64,000 nt of DNA from Providencia rettgeri (GTDB lineage Bacteria; Pseudomonadota; Gammaproteobacteria; Enterobacterales; Enterobacteriaceae). The notes beneath the pieces were generated by a model, which saw only the letters and a program-made list of their open reading frames with translations, had not been told where the DNA came from and made no database searches. The translations under genes and the position numbers were made by a program. The stretch spans positions 2,510,501 through 2,574,500 of the forward strand of contig UGTZ01000001.1 in the NCBI GenBank assembly GCA_900455085.1, given 5' to 3'. Within the stretch, counting starts at the first letter, position 1, and the number at the start of each line of letters is the position of its first letter. Positions 47,826 through 56,310 of this stretch are shown here, piece by piece.

Positions 47826-47831
47826 TTACCT

Positions 47832-47929
47832 CGTGAATACTTGAGTAAATCACTCAAGTTTATCACAAACGACATTGCTCACATTGCTTCCAGTTTAGCA
47901 GGCCAACTTCATATGTTGGCCTTTTTTTT
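47832..47929 (+). ncRNA. ryhB: RyhB small RNA
   Basis: The core CGACATTGCTCACATTGC followed by TTCCAG (47870-47893) is identical to the E. coli RyhB seed region as I remember it. A 5' hairpin (CTTGAGT/ACTCAAG) and a 3' terminator (AGGCCAAC/GTTGGCCT plus seven T) frame it; the length of about 98 nt fits. RyhB is made under iron shortage and, with Hfq, represses mRNAs of iron-rich proteins such as succinate dehydrogenase and superoxide dismutase. A Fur box overlaps the promoter. The exact 5' end is inferred from the -10 box. Confidence 0.93.
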
Positions 47930-47944
47930 ATTTAAAATAATCTA

Positions 47945-48724
47945 TTATTTTCTGCGTATTGCACTACTAAAACTCCATGATTTCAAATGCCCAACATATG
48001 CTAGGCGTTGAGTGGGCATGAAAGTCGGCACATCACCGGTTCGCATATGCAATATATCCGCAGGTGTTATCCACGATGAATTACCTTCAAATAAGGGAAT
48101 ACCCGCATACTTATAAGCATCTAGGACAAACTGCGAACAAAAGAAACCATTAGCTTGGTCCACATCATCGCCTAACTGAACTTTAGCTAAGGTTTTTAAG
48201 CAAAAATTACGTATCGTTTCACCAATTAACGGAAGTTCACATACTCTTTTAGTGATCATCCAAGGAGCAATCATCACAATGCCTTTATAGTTATACTTGT
48301 TTCCATTATTTTGAACTGAAAATTCGCGTAATTTTTCTGCATGTAATGATGTTAAGCCTGCTTGTCTCAATACCACCATGTTATTAGAATCTTTCACTGC
48401 TTGGTCTAAGGTAATGATCCTAACGCCACTTCCCACAGATTCAGCAACTTCGCCCAAGCCTAGATAAATAGATGCATGGCTTACTCCGCTAATACTAAAT
48501 AACCGAATTCCCCATGAATTTAACCCTGTAGCAGACGATAAAAGAATATCTCCGGGCAACATATCAGAAACTGCCAACGGTTCAACGGAATCCTCAATAG
48601 GAACCGTATTTGCGTGTTGAATATTAAATTTTAAGCGATTAGTTTCTTCATCTGATTTAAATTGAGTAGAACACCCTGAAAGAGAAAAACAAAATAAAAA
48701 TAGTAGGCAACAATAAAATTTCAT
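47945..48724 (-). CDS. YaeF-like permuted papain-like lipoprotein
   Basis: The 259-aa protein has a lipoprotein signal with lipobox LSGC (Cys 18) and a permuted NlpC/P60-like (C92) cysteine-peptidase fold. The catalytic His is in SGVSHASIYLG near residue 82 and the catalytic Cys in NGFFCSQFVLDAY near 192. The motif LPGDILLSSATG precedes the His. It resembles E. coli YaeF, a lipoprotein of unknown substrate, perhaps acting on lipid or peptide amide bonds. Confidence 0.85.
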   Translation of the reverse strand: MKFYCCLLFLFCFSLSGCSTQFKSDEETNRLKFNIQHANTVPIEDSVEPLAVSDMLPGDILLSSATGLNSWGIRLFSISGVSHASIYLGLGEVAESVGSGVRIITLDQAVKDSNNMVVLRQAGLTSLHAEKLREFSVQNNGNKYNYKGIVMIAPWMITKRVCELPLIGETIRNFCLKTLAKVQLGDDVDQANGFFCSQFVLDAYKYAGIPLFEGNSSWITPADILHMRTGDVPTFMPTQRLAYVGHLKSWSFSSAIRRK

Positions 48725-48912
48725 TCTACAACACCCAATAGTGATCTTTCTTTTTAGTTTTTAATTAATGCAGATAATATCCTTTAATCTATTTTATGAC
48801 TACCGTTTATTTTTATAATAAGAGGCTCTGAATGTTACGCGTAGGAATGGTGTATATTGAAGTGAGTTAATGTAAGTTAATAAGAAAAATCCAATTTTAA
48901 TTAAATAGCATC

Positions 48913-48938
48913 AACCCCCTAGTGAATACTAGAGGGTT
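48913..48938 (-). terminator. Terminator after the small basic protein gene
   Basis: AACCCTCTAGT pairs with ACTAGGGGGTT (one mismatch) around 4 nt, 13 bp after the stop of the minus-strand small gene. The T tract is weak. Confidence 0.6.
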
Positions 48939-48950
48939 ACATTCATTCAA

Positions 48951-49139
48951 TTAACTAATAACATATTCTGGGTAAAAAACAGTTACTGAATGATATGTTT
49001 TCTTTTCTGTCGCTTTATTCTTTTGTACTGCAACTGCGGCATTATCTTTAGAACTTAGCGAAACACGTATGTTTTTCTTAGAACGACTTAATTTATAAGG
49101 CATACCTAACAAACGACGTGCATTATTATTACTAACCAT
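48951..49139 (-). CDS. Small basic hypothetical protein (62 aa)
   Basis: The frame starts at an ATG with AAGGAG 7 nt upstream and encodes a Lys/Arg/Asn-rich soluble protein (ARRLLGMPYKLSRSKKNIR) with a hydrophobic C-terminus (HSVTVFYPEYVIS). No family is recognised. The good ribosome-binding site and the terminator behind it favour a real gene. Confidence 0.6.
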   Translation of the reverse strand: MVSNNNARRLLGMPYKLSRSKKNIRVSLSSKDNAAVAVQKNKATEKKTYHSVTVFYPEYVIS

Positions 49140-49423
49140 TATCGACTCCTTAAACTACTAAATTAAAAATTCATTAAAAAAATGAACATCAAAAAACATA
49201 GTCATCGTTGACCACAAAGGCTTTTTTGTTTCATAATAATAACAAAACAAAGTGTAACTTAATCAGTATAACACTAAACTAGTAATATATAATCCAGTTT
49301 TATTTATTAGTTCCCAATAGTTACTATATATTTTACGTTAAAATTATATTCGGTTTGCTTGAAAGGCTATTTTAATAAAAAACATGTTATTGGGTTATTT
49401 CATGCGACTAAGCAGAGGTGTAA

Positions 49424-50068
49424 ATGTTAAAAATATTAGGCCGCACTTCGTCAATTAATGTCCGAAAAGTATTATGGACTGCACATGAGCTTGATCTTAA
49501 ATTTATTCATGAAGATCACTGGGGAAATCATGAGAATTTAATTCAAGTCGATTTTTTAAAATTAAACCCCAATGCGCTTATTCCAGTCCTTGTTCATGAA
49601 CAAGGCTCATTATGGGAGAGCAACACAATTTGTCGGTATCTAGTGGCAAAATCCCAACGGACGGATTTATTACCCGAAGAGCCACTTGCTAGGGCTGAAA
49701 TAGAAAAATGGATGGATTGGCAAATCTCAGAGCTCAACCCAGCATGGCGAGCTGCATTTATGGCACTAGTAAGACAGGATTCTTTTTTTCTACAACAACC
49801 TGAAATCGTGGAAAAAAGCATCCATTTATGGAATGAAAAAATGCAAATAATTGAATCTGTGTTATCAAAAAATCAGCCCCAAAAAAATCATCAGAACTAT
49901 CTCTATGGAAACCATTTTTCTCTAGCGGATATCGTTATCACATTATCAATCCAACGTTGGCTATTAACCCCGATAAAACGCCCTAACACACCATTTTTAC
50001 TTGACTATTATAAAAAAATGATAAATCGCCCTGCAGCATTAAAATGTATAAACCAACAGACCGCATAA
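49424..50068 (+). CDS. Glutathione S-transferase family protein
   Basis: The 214-aa protein has an N-terminal thioredoxin-like GSH domain (GRTSSINVRKVLWTAHEL, then NPNALIPVL and LWESNTICRYL with the gamma-glutamyl-binding Ser) and a helical C-terminal domain (FSLADIVITLSIQRWL). GSTs conjugate or reduce electrophiles with glutathione. It stands alone, so the physiological substrate is unknown. Confidence 0.88.
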   Translation: MLKILGRTSSINVRKVLWTAHELDLKFIHEDHWGNHENLIQVDFLKLNPNALIPVLVHEQGSLWESNTICRYLVAKSQRTDLLPEEPLARAEIEKWMDWQISELNPAWRAAFMALVRQDSFFLQQPEIVEKSIHLWNEKMQIIESVLSKNQPQKNHQNYLYGNHFSLADIVITLSIQRWLLTPIKRPNTPFLLDYYKKMINRPAALKCINQQTA

Positions 50069-50080
50069 CAAATAACCTAA

Positions 50081-50112
50081 AAGCGTGTGCTACAAAATTT
50101 TAGCACACGTAG
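50081..50112. terminator. Bidirectional terminator
   Basis: CGTGTGCTA pairs with TAGCACACG around 8 nt, extended by AA/TT pairs, between the convergent GST gene and the hypothetical gene. Confidence 0.75.
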
Positions 50113-50116
50113 TTCC

Positions 50117-50527
50117 TTATTCGAGCGGTGAAGCAGGACTTGAGCACTTATCTTTCCAAATTTGGTTAACCTGTTCAGGCAATAATATTTCATGTCCTCC
50201 GTCAATAAACGGAATAGAAATATCCATGCGGCCTTCATCATTGGTATAAGATTTAACAATAAAACGCTTAAATCCGTCAGGCTTATCATTTTTATATCGA
50301 TACACCTCCCCACAAACATAACCAACCTTACCATTATCCGCAGTGTAGCGAGAAAAATGATATTCAATATTTCTAAATTTTGCTGCTTGTGGGTACGCTA
50401 AAACATCATAAACATTCTTTTTTACTTGCTCAACTAAACTCAATTGAGTTGGTTTCATATATAGTGCCCCTAACAGAAATGCAGCACCAAAAATAAGTAT
50501 CGCAATGATTACTTTAAAAAAATTCAT
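50117..50527 (-). CDS. Conserved hypothetical membrane-anchored protein
   Basis: The protein of about 136 aa has one N-terminal membrane anchor (FFKVIIAILIFGAAFLLGAL) and a periplasmic domain with a Cys pair (YVCGEVYRYKN and WKDKCSSP). The motif LAYPQAAKFRNIEYHFSR is seen in many small enterobacterial envelope proteins of unknown function. The ATG at 50527 has GCGAG upstream; an ATG five codons earlier is also possible. Confidence 0.65.
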   Translation of the reverse strand: MNFFKVIIAILIFGAAFLLGALYMKPTQLSLVEQVKKNVYDVLAYPQAAKFRNIEYHFSRYTADNGKVGYVCGEVYRYKNDKPDGFKRFIVKSYTNDEGRMDISIPFIDGGHEILLPEQVNQIWKDKCSSPASPLE

Positions 50528-50820
50528 TTTTATTCTCGCCATATATGACCAAATTTATTGAAATAATGTTCATTATGATGATAACCAGATATCAATTAAA
50601 ATCCATCTTTAAAACGTAAATATTCTTATATTTATCATTTTGTTATTTAAATAAGTTCAACATTAAAACCTTATTGTGTGTAATGTTAAGTTGAGTTTAA
50701 TATTACAACTGTTTTTTACTCTTAATCCCCTAGAAAATTTCCCGTTTCTATTGTGATCCTCTGTAAACAATCAGTATAGTAAGAAAATAATAACACTACA
50801 TGATAATAGGAAGTTGAAAA

Positions 50821-51516
50821 ATGAAAACAATAGGCCTCATTGGCGGTATGAGCTGGGAATCTACATTACTATACTACCAACAACTTAATGAAGGAGTGAA
50901 ACAGCAGTTAGGTGGCCTACATTCTGCTAAAATTGTTTTATATAGCGTCGATTTCGCTGAAATAGAACAGTATCAGTCCAATGGGCAATGGGATTTGGCA
51001 GCACAATGTTTAGCAGATGCAGGAGAGAGTTTAAAGCTTGCAGGCGCTGATTTTCTGGTTCTTTGCACCAATACTATGCATAAAGTAGCACCACTAATTG
51101 AATCTCAAACCGGTCTTCCATTATTACATATAGCTGATGCAACAGGTGAACGGATAACACAGTCAGGCATAAAAACAATTGGACTCTTAGGAACTGCGTT
51201 TACGATGGAGCAGCCCTTCTATAAACAAAGGTTGATTGATAAGTTTAATTTGGATGTTCTAGTACCTAGCGCCCAAGATAGAAAAATAATTCATAATATT
51301 ATTTATAATGAACTATGCTTAGGAAAAATAAACAAAGAATCTAAAAAGGAATATCAACGTATAATGACATCTCTGGTAGAAAAAGGTGCTGAAGGTATCA
51401 TTTTAGGATGCACTGAAATAACATTACTTGTTAATCAACATGATACTACAGTAAACATATTTGATACCACCGCCATTCATGCACAAAAAACAATTGAAGT
51501 TGCGCTATCTGCTTAA
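50821..51516 (+). CDS. Aspartate/glutamate racemase family protein
   Basis: The 231-aa enzyme has the two catalytic Cys of the cofactor-independent racemases: VLCTNTMHK near residue 82 and ILGCTEITL near 197. The N-terminal MKTIGLIGGMSWEST is typical of the YgeA-like branch, which includes broad-specificity amino-acid racemases. Substrate specificity cannot be read from the sequence. It is the last intact chromosomal gene before the relic zone. Confidence 0.9.
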   Translation: MKTIGLIGGMSWESTLLYYQQLNEGVKQQLGGLHSAKIVLYSVDFAEIEQYQSNGQWDLAAQCLADAGESLKLAGADFLVLCTNTMHKVAPLIESQTGLPLLHIADATGERITQSGIKTIGLLGTAFTMEQPFYKQRLIDKFNLDVLVPSAQDRKIIHNIIYNELCLGKINKESKKEYQRIMTSLVEKGAEGIILGCTEITLLVNQHDTTVNIFDTTAIHAQKTIEVALSA

Positions 51517-51850
51517 TCATTATTATCTAATAACAGACGCTGTCTTCAATAATTATTGTTAAGATAGTTTCTGTTAAATAATGGTAGCAAAATTGACATA
51601 TCATCTAGTTAAAAATCACATTTTGCACTATTAAATAGAATTTAATATTAGCCAATTCTCACCTTTTGATTATAAAATACAATAATGCTATTTTTTATCG
51701 TTTATTGCACTAACTCTATTCTTATAAGAGTTAGTTTAACTTAACCACCTTAGATTTGTTTTTTATTAAATTTACAGATTATTACCCATTGAATATTAAT
51801 TCTCATCTAAGATAATAAAAAAATTAAGATTAAATTTTTGACAGGTTATT
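51517..51850. other. Gene-free AT-rich region
   Basis: About 330 bp with no ORF, hairpin or RNA gene that I can support; it leads into the zone of relics next to the ttcA island. Confidence 0.5.
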
Positions 51851-52088
51851 ATGTATAAATATAATGTTGGTAATGTTGTATTAGGCGGATTTATTAAACA
51901 AAAACGTATAGAACGTCAAATTACGACAAAAAAAAATGGCTGAACTAATATCTATTTCTGAAAAATCATACATAAAATATGAAGATGGAACTCTTTCAAT
52001 ATTTATTGACCACCTTGTAATGCTATCTAAAATACTCAATATAGATGTCAAAACATTATTTGATATCTACGTCAACGCACAACCATGA
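51851..52088 (+). pseudogene. XRE-family (MrpJ-like) regulator, frameshifted
   Basis: The first frame reads MYKYNVGNVVLGGFIKQKRI and breaks at nine A (51926-51934). With eight, it continues as MAELISISEKSYIKYEDGTL and then SIFIDHLVMLSKILNIDVKT. That is the helix-turn-helix layout of MrpJ-type fimbrial regulators of Proteus and Providencia, which tie adhesion to motility. No fimbrial gene is adjacent. Sequencing error in the A run is possible. Confidence 0.65.
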
Positions 52089-52147
52089 GCCTGAATATAT
52101 TGTACTATCACAAAAATTTTGCTTTATATTGAAAGGGTTAAATATAG

Positions 52148-52463
52148 GACTTAGACAAGAGTTATCACCAGCAATTAACGTTGTATAAAGATAATCTCAG
52201 TTTGCATCCTCAATCACAGCAAATTGAGAATGTATTCTATGTGTCATATTTACCTTGGGTTTCATTTGACAGTTTTAATCTAAATATTGCAGATATTACT
52301 AATGTCTTTACCCCTATATTTACTATGGGAAAATACTATAATGACAACAATAAAACATGGCTGCCTCTAGCAGTACAGGTACATCATGCTTGTTTGCGAT
52401 GGCTTCCATGTTGGTAAATTTTTAACTGAATTACAAAAATTATGTGATAAGCTAGCTCATTAG
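52148..52463 (+). pseudogene. Chloramphenicol acetyltransferase (catA-type), C-terminal fragment
   Basis: Only the C-terminal half of a type-A CAT remains: YVSYLPWVSFDSFNLNIADI, FTPIFTMGKYY, and the catalytic-His block AVQVHHA. An extra T then breaks the frame; without it the family motif VCDGFHVGKFLTELQKLCDK follows up to a TAG at 52461. The N-terminal half is absent (a stop lies at 52145), so the gene cannot confer resistance. A hairpin terminator follows. Confidence 0.85.
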
Positions 52464-52484
52464 TACCATAAATTACTCACCGTT

Positions 52485-52510
52485 ATGAAGGAAGCTAGCC
52501 CTTCCTTCAT
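52485..52510 (+). terminator. Hairpin after the cat relic
   Basis: ATGAAGGAAG and CTTCCTTCAT form a perfect 10-bp stem with a 6-nt loop, 21 bp after the cat stop. The T tract is short. Confidence 0.6.
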
Positions 52511-52552
52511 TTGTCGTGGGTTAATCTCGTTATAATGGCACTCTCAGTATTT

Positions 52553-52693
52553 TTAATTCAAAAATAATAAGCTCATATAAATGACATCCCCAATAGTACC
52601 ACTTTGAAAAAAATATTCCGTTGGCATAATTACCATTTTAATAGTACTGGTCAGTAAAGAAGAAACCAATTCAATAGGGTCAGTTGCAGGCAT
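52553..52693 (-). CDS. Candidate small ORF (46 aa)
   Basis: The frame starts at an ATG with GGAGG 5 nt upstream and encodes MPATDPIELVSSLLTSTIKM, then VIMPTEYFFQSGTIGDVIYM, then SLLFLN. It has no recognised family. The excellent ribosome-binding site argues for translation, though the surroundings are full of relics. Confidence 0.4.
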   Translation of the reverse strand: MPATDPIELVSSLLTSTIKMVIMPTEYFFQSGTIGDVIYMSLLFLN

Positions 52694-52951
52694 ATTTCCT
52701 CCATATTTTGTTATACCTTAAGTTCTCAGTAGTGCTTATGCAATAAGATAAAGGCTATAAAGAAGATGCCATACCTCAACAGATTATCACCTCTTTTAAC
52801 GAACTGGTATCACTCTCCCCTCAGGTTCTGCTATTATAAACCCCTTTTTATAGATCTCGCTGATTAGGCTTTAAGCATAGAAGAATCATAATTTAAAAGC
52901 CGAAAGTACGATTATTCATCAGCAACATAAACCCCAGTAGCAGAACAATAT
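52694..52951. other. Non-coding stretch left of the ttcA island
   Basis: A frame at 52755-52844 reads DKGYKEDAIPQQIITSFNEL and then ends, without a start codon. It looks like the relic of an unknown gene. Nothing else is recognisable. The stretch ends at the left repeat and may be the original upstream flank of ttcA. Confidence 0.4.
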
Positions 52952-52980
52952 AGAATGACGACCAATAAAGAACAGTACAA
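52952..52980 (+). repeat. Left attachment repeat (attL), relic of the ttcA start
   Basis: This 29-bp segment (AGAATGAC-G-ACCAATAAAG then AACAGTACAA) differs by one base from 63911-63939. It contains the ttcA start codon and first eight codons (MTTNKEQY), after which the sequence diverges to a stop. It marks the left edge of an element integrated in ttcA. Confidence 0.88.
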
Positions 52981-53463
52981 TATCGACAAAAGAAATATAA
53001 TTATTTAAAAACAGACAGTTACATTAAAGCAAATCATTATTCAAACGCAATTCTTATACATTATTTGATATTCTATAAAAGTCATTTAACCTATAATTTG
53101 AACTTCAAAATATTGGAAATTTTATGAATGTCACTCAGTTTTTTTATTAGCTCTAAATTGTATCAATGATAATCGGGAACCATCACATCCAGAATTTATG
53201 TATTTTATAGAACAAATATTGCTGGATTCATTTCTATAGATGAATTTATGGAGAGATTTATTGGTTTATCAGTTCGCTGTGATTCGTCAAAGCAAAATAA
53301 AGCATTTGCTATCAAACTTATCGAAATATATTTGTACACATCAGCAATAAACTGATATCGGTAAAAGGTATGCCTACTTAATAGTGGGCTACTAAAGCTG
53401 TTCTTAATAATGAGGAAAGAATAACTAAATTATTTAATAATCTACTCTGCTAAAACTCACGCA
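52981..53463. other. Left end of the island, no clear gene
   Basis: About 480 bp of AT-rich DNA. A frame near 53222-53357 reads IAGFISIDEFMERFIGLSVR and then CDSSKQNKAFAIKLIEIYLY without an obvious start. It may be a relic; I assign no function. Confidence 0.4.
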
Positions 53464-53700
53464 TTACTTCGTAAAAAATTCTTTAATATCAACATGTAAA
53501 ACCTTCAGAGCTGATACTAATGTATCTATATCACTTTTATTTATTCCTCATTCATAACGATATAACTGCTGTGCGCTTTTACACCCTATCAATTGAGTAA
53601 ATTCAACAGTAGTAAATCTAGCATCACGCCTCAGACCTTTAATCTTACATCCAATCAATGTTGATACTAAGCTACCAGAATTCATACGTTGACACTCCAT
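53464..53700 (-). pseudogene. XRE-family (MrpJ-like) regulator with an in-frame stop
   Basis: The frame encodes MNSGSLVSTLIGCKIKGLRR, then a helix-turn-helix (TQLIGCKSAQQLYRYE), a TGA at 53548-53550, and then GINKSDIDTLVSALKVLHVD and IKEFFTK. The YE-x-GIN pattern is typical of MrpJ-like regulators, so the TGA replaces one sense codon and there is no indel. The start may be at 53700 or 53685. It lies just inside the left end of the island. Confidence 0.65.
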
Positions 53701-53909
53701 TTTTATAATCTGAAATAATCTATTACTCTCTCAAACTTCTGGATTATTCACTTCTCCAACTTTTCAAATCATTTATAGATAATCTATAAATGATAGTTGT
53801 AATTTGAAGTTCCTTATAACTCTATTGACTTTGCTAATATTTCTTATTAGTTATAGGTAATAGACTTATTTCAATAGGCATTACCACTAGAAAATGAAGA
53901 GGAATATTT

Positions 53910-54209
53910 ATGAATAAGTTTCTAATATCTGCTTGTATGATTGCATCAAGTGCCATGTCCTTTAATGCATTAGCCGCAGATAAAATGACCTCAACTCCAG
54001 AAAATATGACATGTAAAGAGTATATGGACTTAAACCATAAAAGCTGGGCTCCAGTTGCCTTATGGGTAACATCACAAGATACTCAGTTTAAAAGTGGGAA
54101 CTGGGTGGCATTATCTGAACAGAGCGTTGCGGAAGCTCCTTTAATACTTGAATTTTGTAAGAAAAAACCTGAAGGCACCCTTCAAGATTATCTTGCTAGC
54201 AAAAAGTAG
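53910..54209 (+). CDS. HdeB-like periplasmic acid chaperone
   Basis: The 99-aa protein has a signal peptide (MNKFLISACMIASSAMSFNALA) and a small HdeA/HdeB-type domain: MTCKEYMDLNHKSWAPVALWV with the first Cys, and ILEFCKKKPEGTLQDYL with the second Cys forming the usual disulfide. Such proteins unfold at low pH and hold periplasmic proteins soluble, helping cells survive stomach or phagosome acid. It is in the island, without hdeA or hdeD next to it. Confidence 0.82.
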   Translation: MNKFLISACMIASSAMSFNALAADKMTSTPENMTCKEYMDLNHKSWAPVALWVTSQDTQFKSGNWVALSEQSVAEAPLILEFCKKKPEGTLQDYLASKK

Positions 54210-54474
54210 ATTGCTTTAATTTCTAGAGCCGCTTTTATGCAGCTTATTAATACTGATGTGAAAATGCTAAAATAATATGGCGTACCTCATAAGGTTTAGT
54301 ATATGGTATGATTTCAGTTCCCCTTCTGACTATAGAAAAACATACATTAATTAGCTGTAACTCACTAACTTTCTTATAGTGAGATTTAGATTAAAAAAAT
54401 GTAATCAAGCTGTAAGGCTAACCATTAGCTTCTATTGATAAAGTATCCTCAATATATCAATAGAGGATATCCAA

Positions 54475-54885
54475 ATGAAAAAAAAACTACTTTTAGTATT
54501 CATTCCTTTTATTTTAACTCCAGCAGCTTCAATAGCGTCAAATAATATTTTAAGTGTTCATATTCTTAATCAGCAAACAGGAAAGCCAGCCCCTAATGTT
54601 GAGGTTACATTAGAGAAAAAACAGGGAAACAATTGGGTACTCATAAATACAGAAAAAACAAGTAATGATGGCAGAATTAAATCTATCTTACCTGACAGCC
54701 CTGAGAAGCCTTCTATAGGAGACTATAGAGTGATTTTTAAAACTGGTGAGTATTTTAAGCAACAAGGTAAACACAGTTTTTTCCCTGAAATCCCCGTTGA
54801 ATTTCAAATAGATAATTTAGATGAACATTACCATATCCCCTTGCTTTTAAGCCAATATGGTTATTCAACATATAGAGGGAATTAA
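54475..54885 (+). CDS. Periplasmic transthyretin-like / 5-hydroxyisourate hydrolase family protein
   Basis: The 136-aa protein has a signal peptide (MKKKLLLVFIPFILTPAASI) and the transthyretin-like fold: LSVHILNQQTGKPAPNVEV with the active-site His, SNDGRIKS, and the C-terminal HYHIPLLLSQYGYSTYRGN. HIUase hydrolyses 5-hydroxyisourate in uric acid breakdown. Enzymes end in YRGS; this one ends in YRGN, and no other urate gene is near, so activity is plausible but not certain. Confidence 0.82.
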   Translation: MKKKLLLVFIPFILTPAASIASNNILSVHILNQQTGKPAPNVEVTLEKKQGNNWVLINTEKTSNDGRIKSILPDSPEKPSIGDYRVIFKTGEYFKQQGKHSFFPEIPVEFQIDNLDEHYHIPLLLSQYGYSTYRGN

Positions 54886-54970
54886 CCCTTTTCAGCTTAT
54901 AAACCAATGCAGTATCAATCAGGTATTGATACTGCATTCGCATAATATAATTACAAGTAACTATCTCGTA

Positions 54971-55531
54971 TTATTTCCGCATTTTTTGCAATAGATGTTT
55001 TCTCCAAAAAATTAGCAATAACAAAAATATACCTACAGCTATTAGCATACTTATTGAAAAATGAGTTGGTAGTGAAAGAACTAGCTTACTAATAAAATAT
55101 CCTGCAGAAACTATCAAAGCTCCCCAAATTGCGCCACCGATAATATTTAATATAAAAAATTTAAATGGAATTACATCACTAGCACCGATAATAATAGGTC
55201 CTATTGTCCTTAACCCATAAGCAAAGCGAATACCTATAACAACCCAATTCTCACTTTTTTGAATATATTCTTGCGCATATACTATTTTATCTTTTTTATT
55301 ATGGAGTTTGGGTAAAATTTGTGCTCCAAAATAACGGCCTATAAAAAACAATACATTATCACTAACGATCCCACCTAAAGAGGCGGCTATAACTACTTGA
55401 GGGTAAGAAAGTAATTGATTATGTGCTGCTATGCCCGATAAGAAAGCTACTGTTTCTCCCTCAATCATGGAACCCAGAAACACAGCTAAGTATCCATATT
55501 CAATTATCCAGTGAGATAGAGCCTCCGACAT
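54971..55531 (-). CDS. DedA-family membrane protein
   Basis: The protein of about 186 aa has four to five hydrophobic segments and the DedA signature (GSMIEGETVAFLSGIAAHNQ, FIGRYFG, RFAYGLRTIGPIIIGAS). DedA proteins are undecaprenyl-phosphate or phospholipid flippases and affect membrane potential and cationic-peptide resistance. I start at the ATG at 55531 (MSEALSHW), which has AAAGG upstream. An octamer repeat array lies 220 bp upstream of its start. Confidence 0.85.
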   Translation of the reverse strand: MSEALSHWIIEYGYLAVFLGSMIEGETVAFLSGIAAHNQLLSYPQVVIAASLGGIVSDNVLFFIGRYFGAQILPKLHNKKDKIVYAQEYIQKSENWVVIGIRFAYGLRTIGPIIIGASDVIPFKFFILNIIGGAIWGALIVSAGYFISKLVLSLPTHFSISMLIAVGIFLLLLIFWRKHLLQKMRK

Positions 55532-55754
55532 ATTATGATTGACCTTTATTATGACGTTTAACAATAGCTATAAATATCATGTAATTAATTCAATTTCGAG
55601 AATTAAATAAATACACTATATACTAGTATAGTAATCACTTTATCGCTCCTCCCTATATAGTAAAAACCAACCCCCACTTCACATCTCCGGAGATGACACC
55701 ATAATTTTCGAGTAATGTAATTATGCCCACGAAGACAATAAATGTACCAAAAAA

Positions 55755-55818
55755 CATAAATACATAAATACATAAATACATAAATACATAAATACATAAA
55801 TACATAAATACATAAATA
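55755..55818. repeat. Tandem octamer repeat, 8 copies of CATAAATA
   Basis: Eight perfect copies of an 8-bp unit run head to tail, with a partial unit after. It lies in gene-free DNA upstream of dedA (minus strand). Octamer arrays can change length by slipped-strand mispairing and may alter promoter spacing. Around it (55532-56066) I find no gene; the ORF that can be read through the repeat (MYLCIYVF repeated) is an artefact. Confidence 0.9.
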
Positions 55819-56066
55819 CATCATTCATGTATATGTGAGTACGCTATTATACATAAAGATTAATTTAGCTTACATCTTGAATAGAGATAGCCGCACACAA
55901 TCACTATTTGTCAAATGATTTAGATTGATTAAAATATTGAGGTAATCGCGTATTTAACGCACCCAAAAAGACTTAAATCTAAACAGTGCAATTATGATTT
56001 ACTAACTTTAGCTTTGAACGACTAATTCAAACAAAAAACTGCACTAGGCAGGATATTTTCATCGTA

Positions 56067-56270
56067 TTACCTCGCACTTCTACTGGTACAACATGCACAT
56101 ATTTTAATAAGGTTATATCCTGAAGCTTTAGCTGCTGCTATTGCATGTATAGCATTAAATAGGTTACCTAGGTAGAAACGATTTGAAGCCATCGGCATTT
56201 GTTTACAGCCAACTTTGTGTATTTTGTAATTACCTTTTGGTTCCATCGTCATCTGAATGTAATAGTTCAT
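56067..56270 (-). CDS. Small Cys/His protein of a phage-associated family (67 aa)
   Basis: The frame starts at MNYYIQMTMEPKG (ATG 56270, GGAGA 8 nt upstream) and carries the pattern KIHKVGCKQMP, FYLGNLF and a C-terminal ICACC. I recall similar short proteins from enterobacterial prophages (HKxGCxxMP, YLG, CxxC), all of unknown function and possibly zinc-binding. It lies directly downstream of the tRNA-like gene. Confidence 0.6.
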   Translation of the reverse strand: MNYYIQMTMEPKGNYKIHKVGCKQMPMASNRFYLGNLFNAIHAIAAAKASGYNLIKICACCTSRSAR

Positions 56271-56310
56271 ACATCTCCGCATTTACATTGTACAAAAGAT
56301 TTATAACTTA

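Noticed and set aside
50077..50367. Minus-strand 96-aa ORF overlapping the membrane-anchored protein
   Set aside because: It is a shadow frame of the 50117-50527 gene, which has an anchor, a ribosome-binding site and a conserved look.
55755..55818. Possible CRISPR array
   Set aside because: The 8-bp units are contiguous without spacers, and no cas gene is in the window.
55603..55824. ORF with the repeated peptide MYLCIYVF
   Set aside because: It is only the translation of the octamer repeat, with no ribosome-binding site or family.
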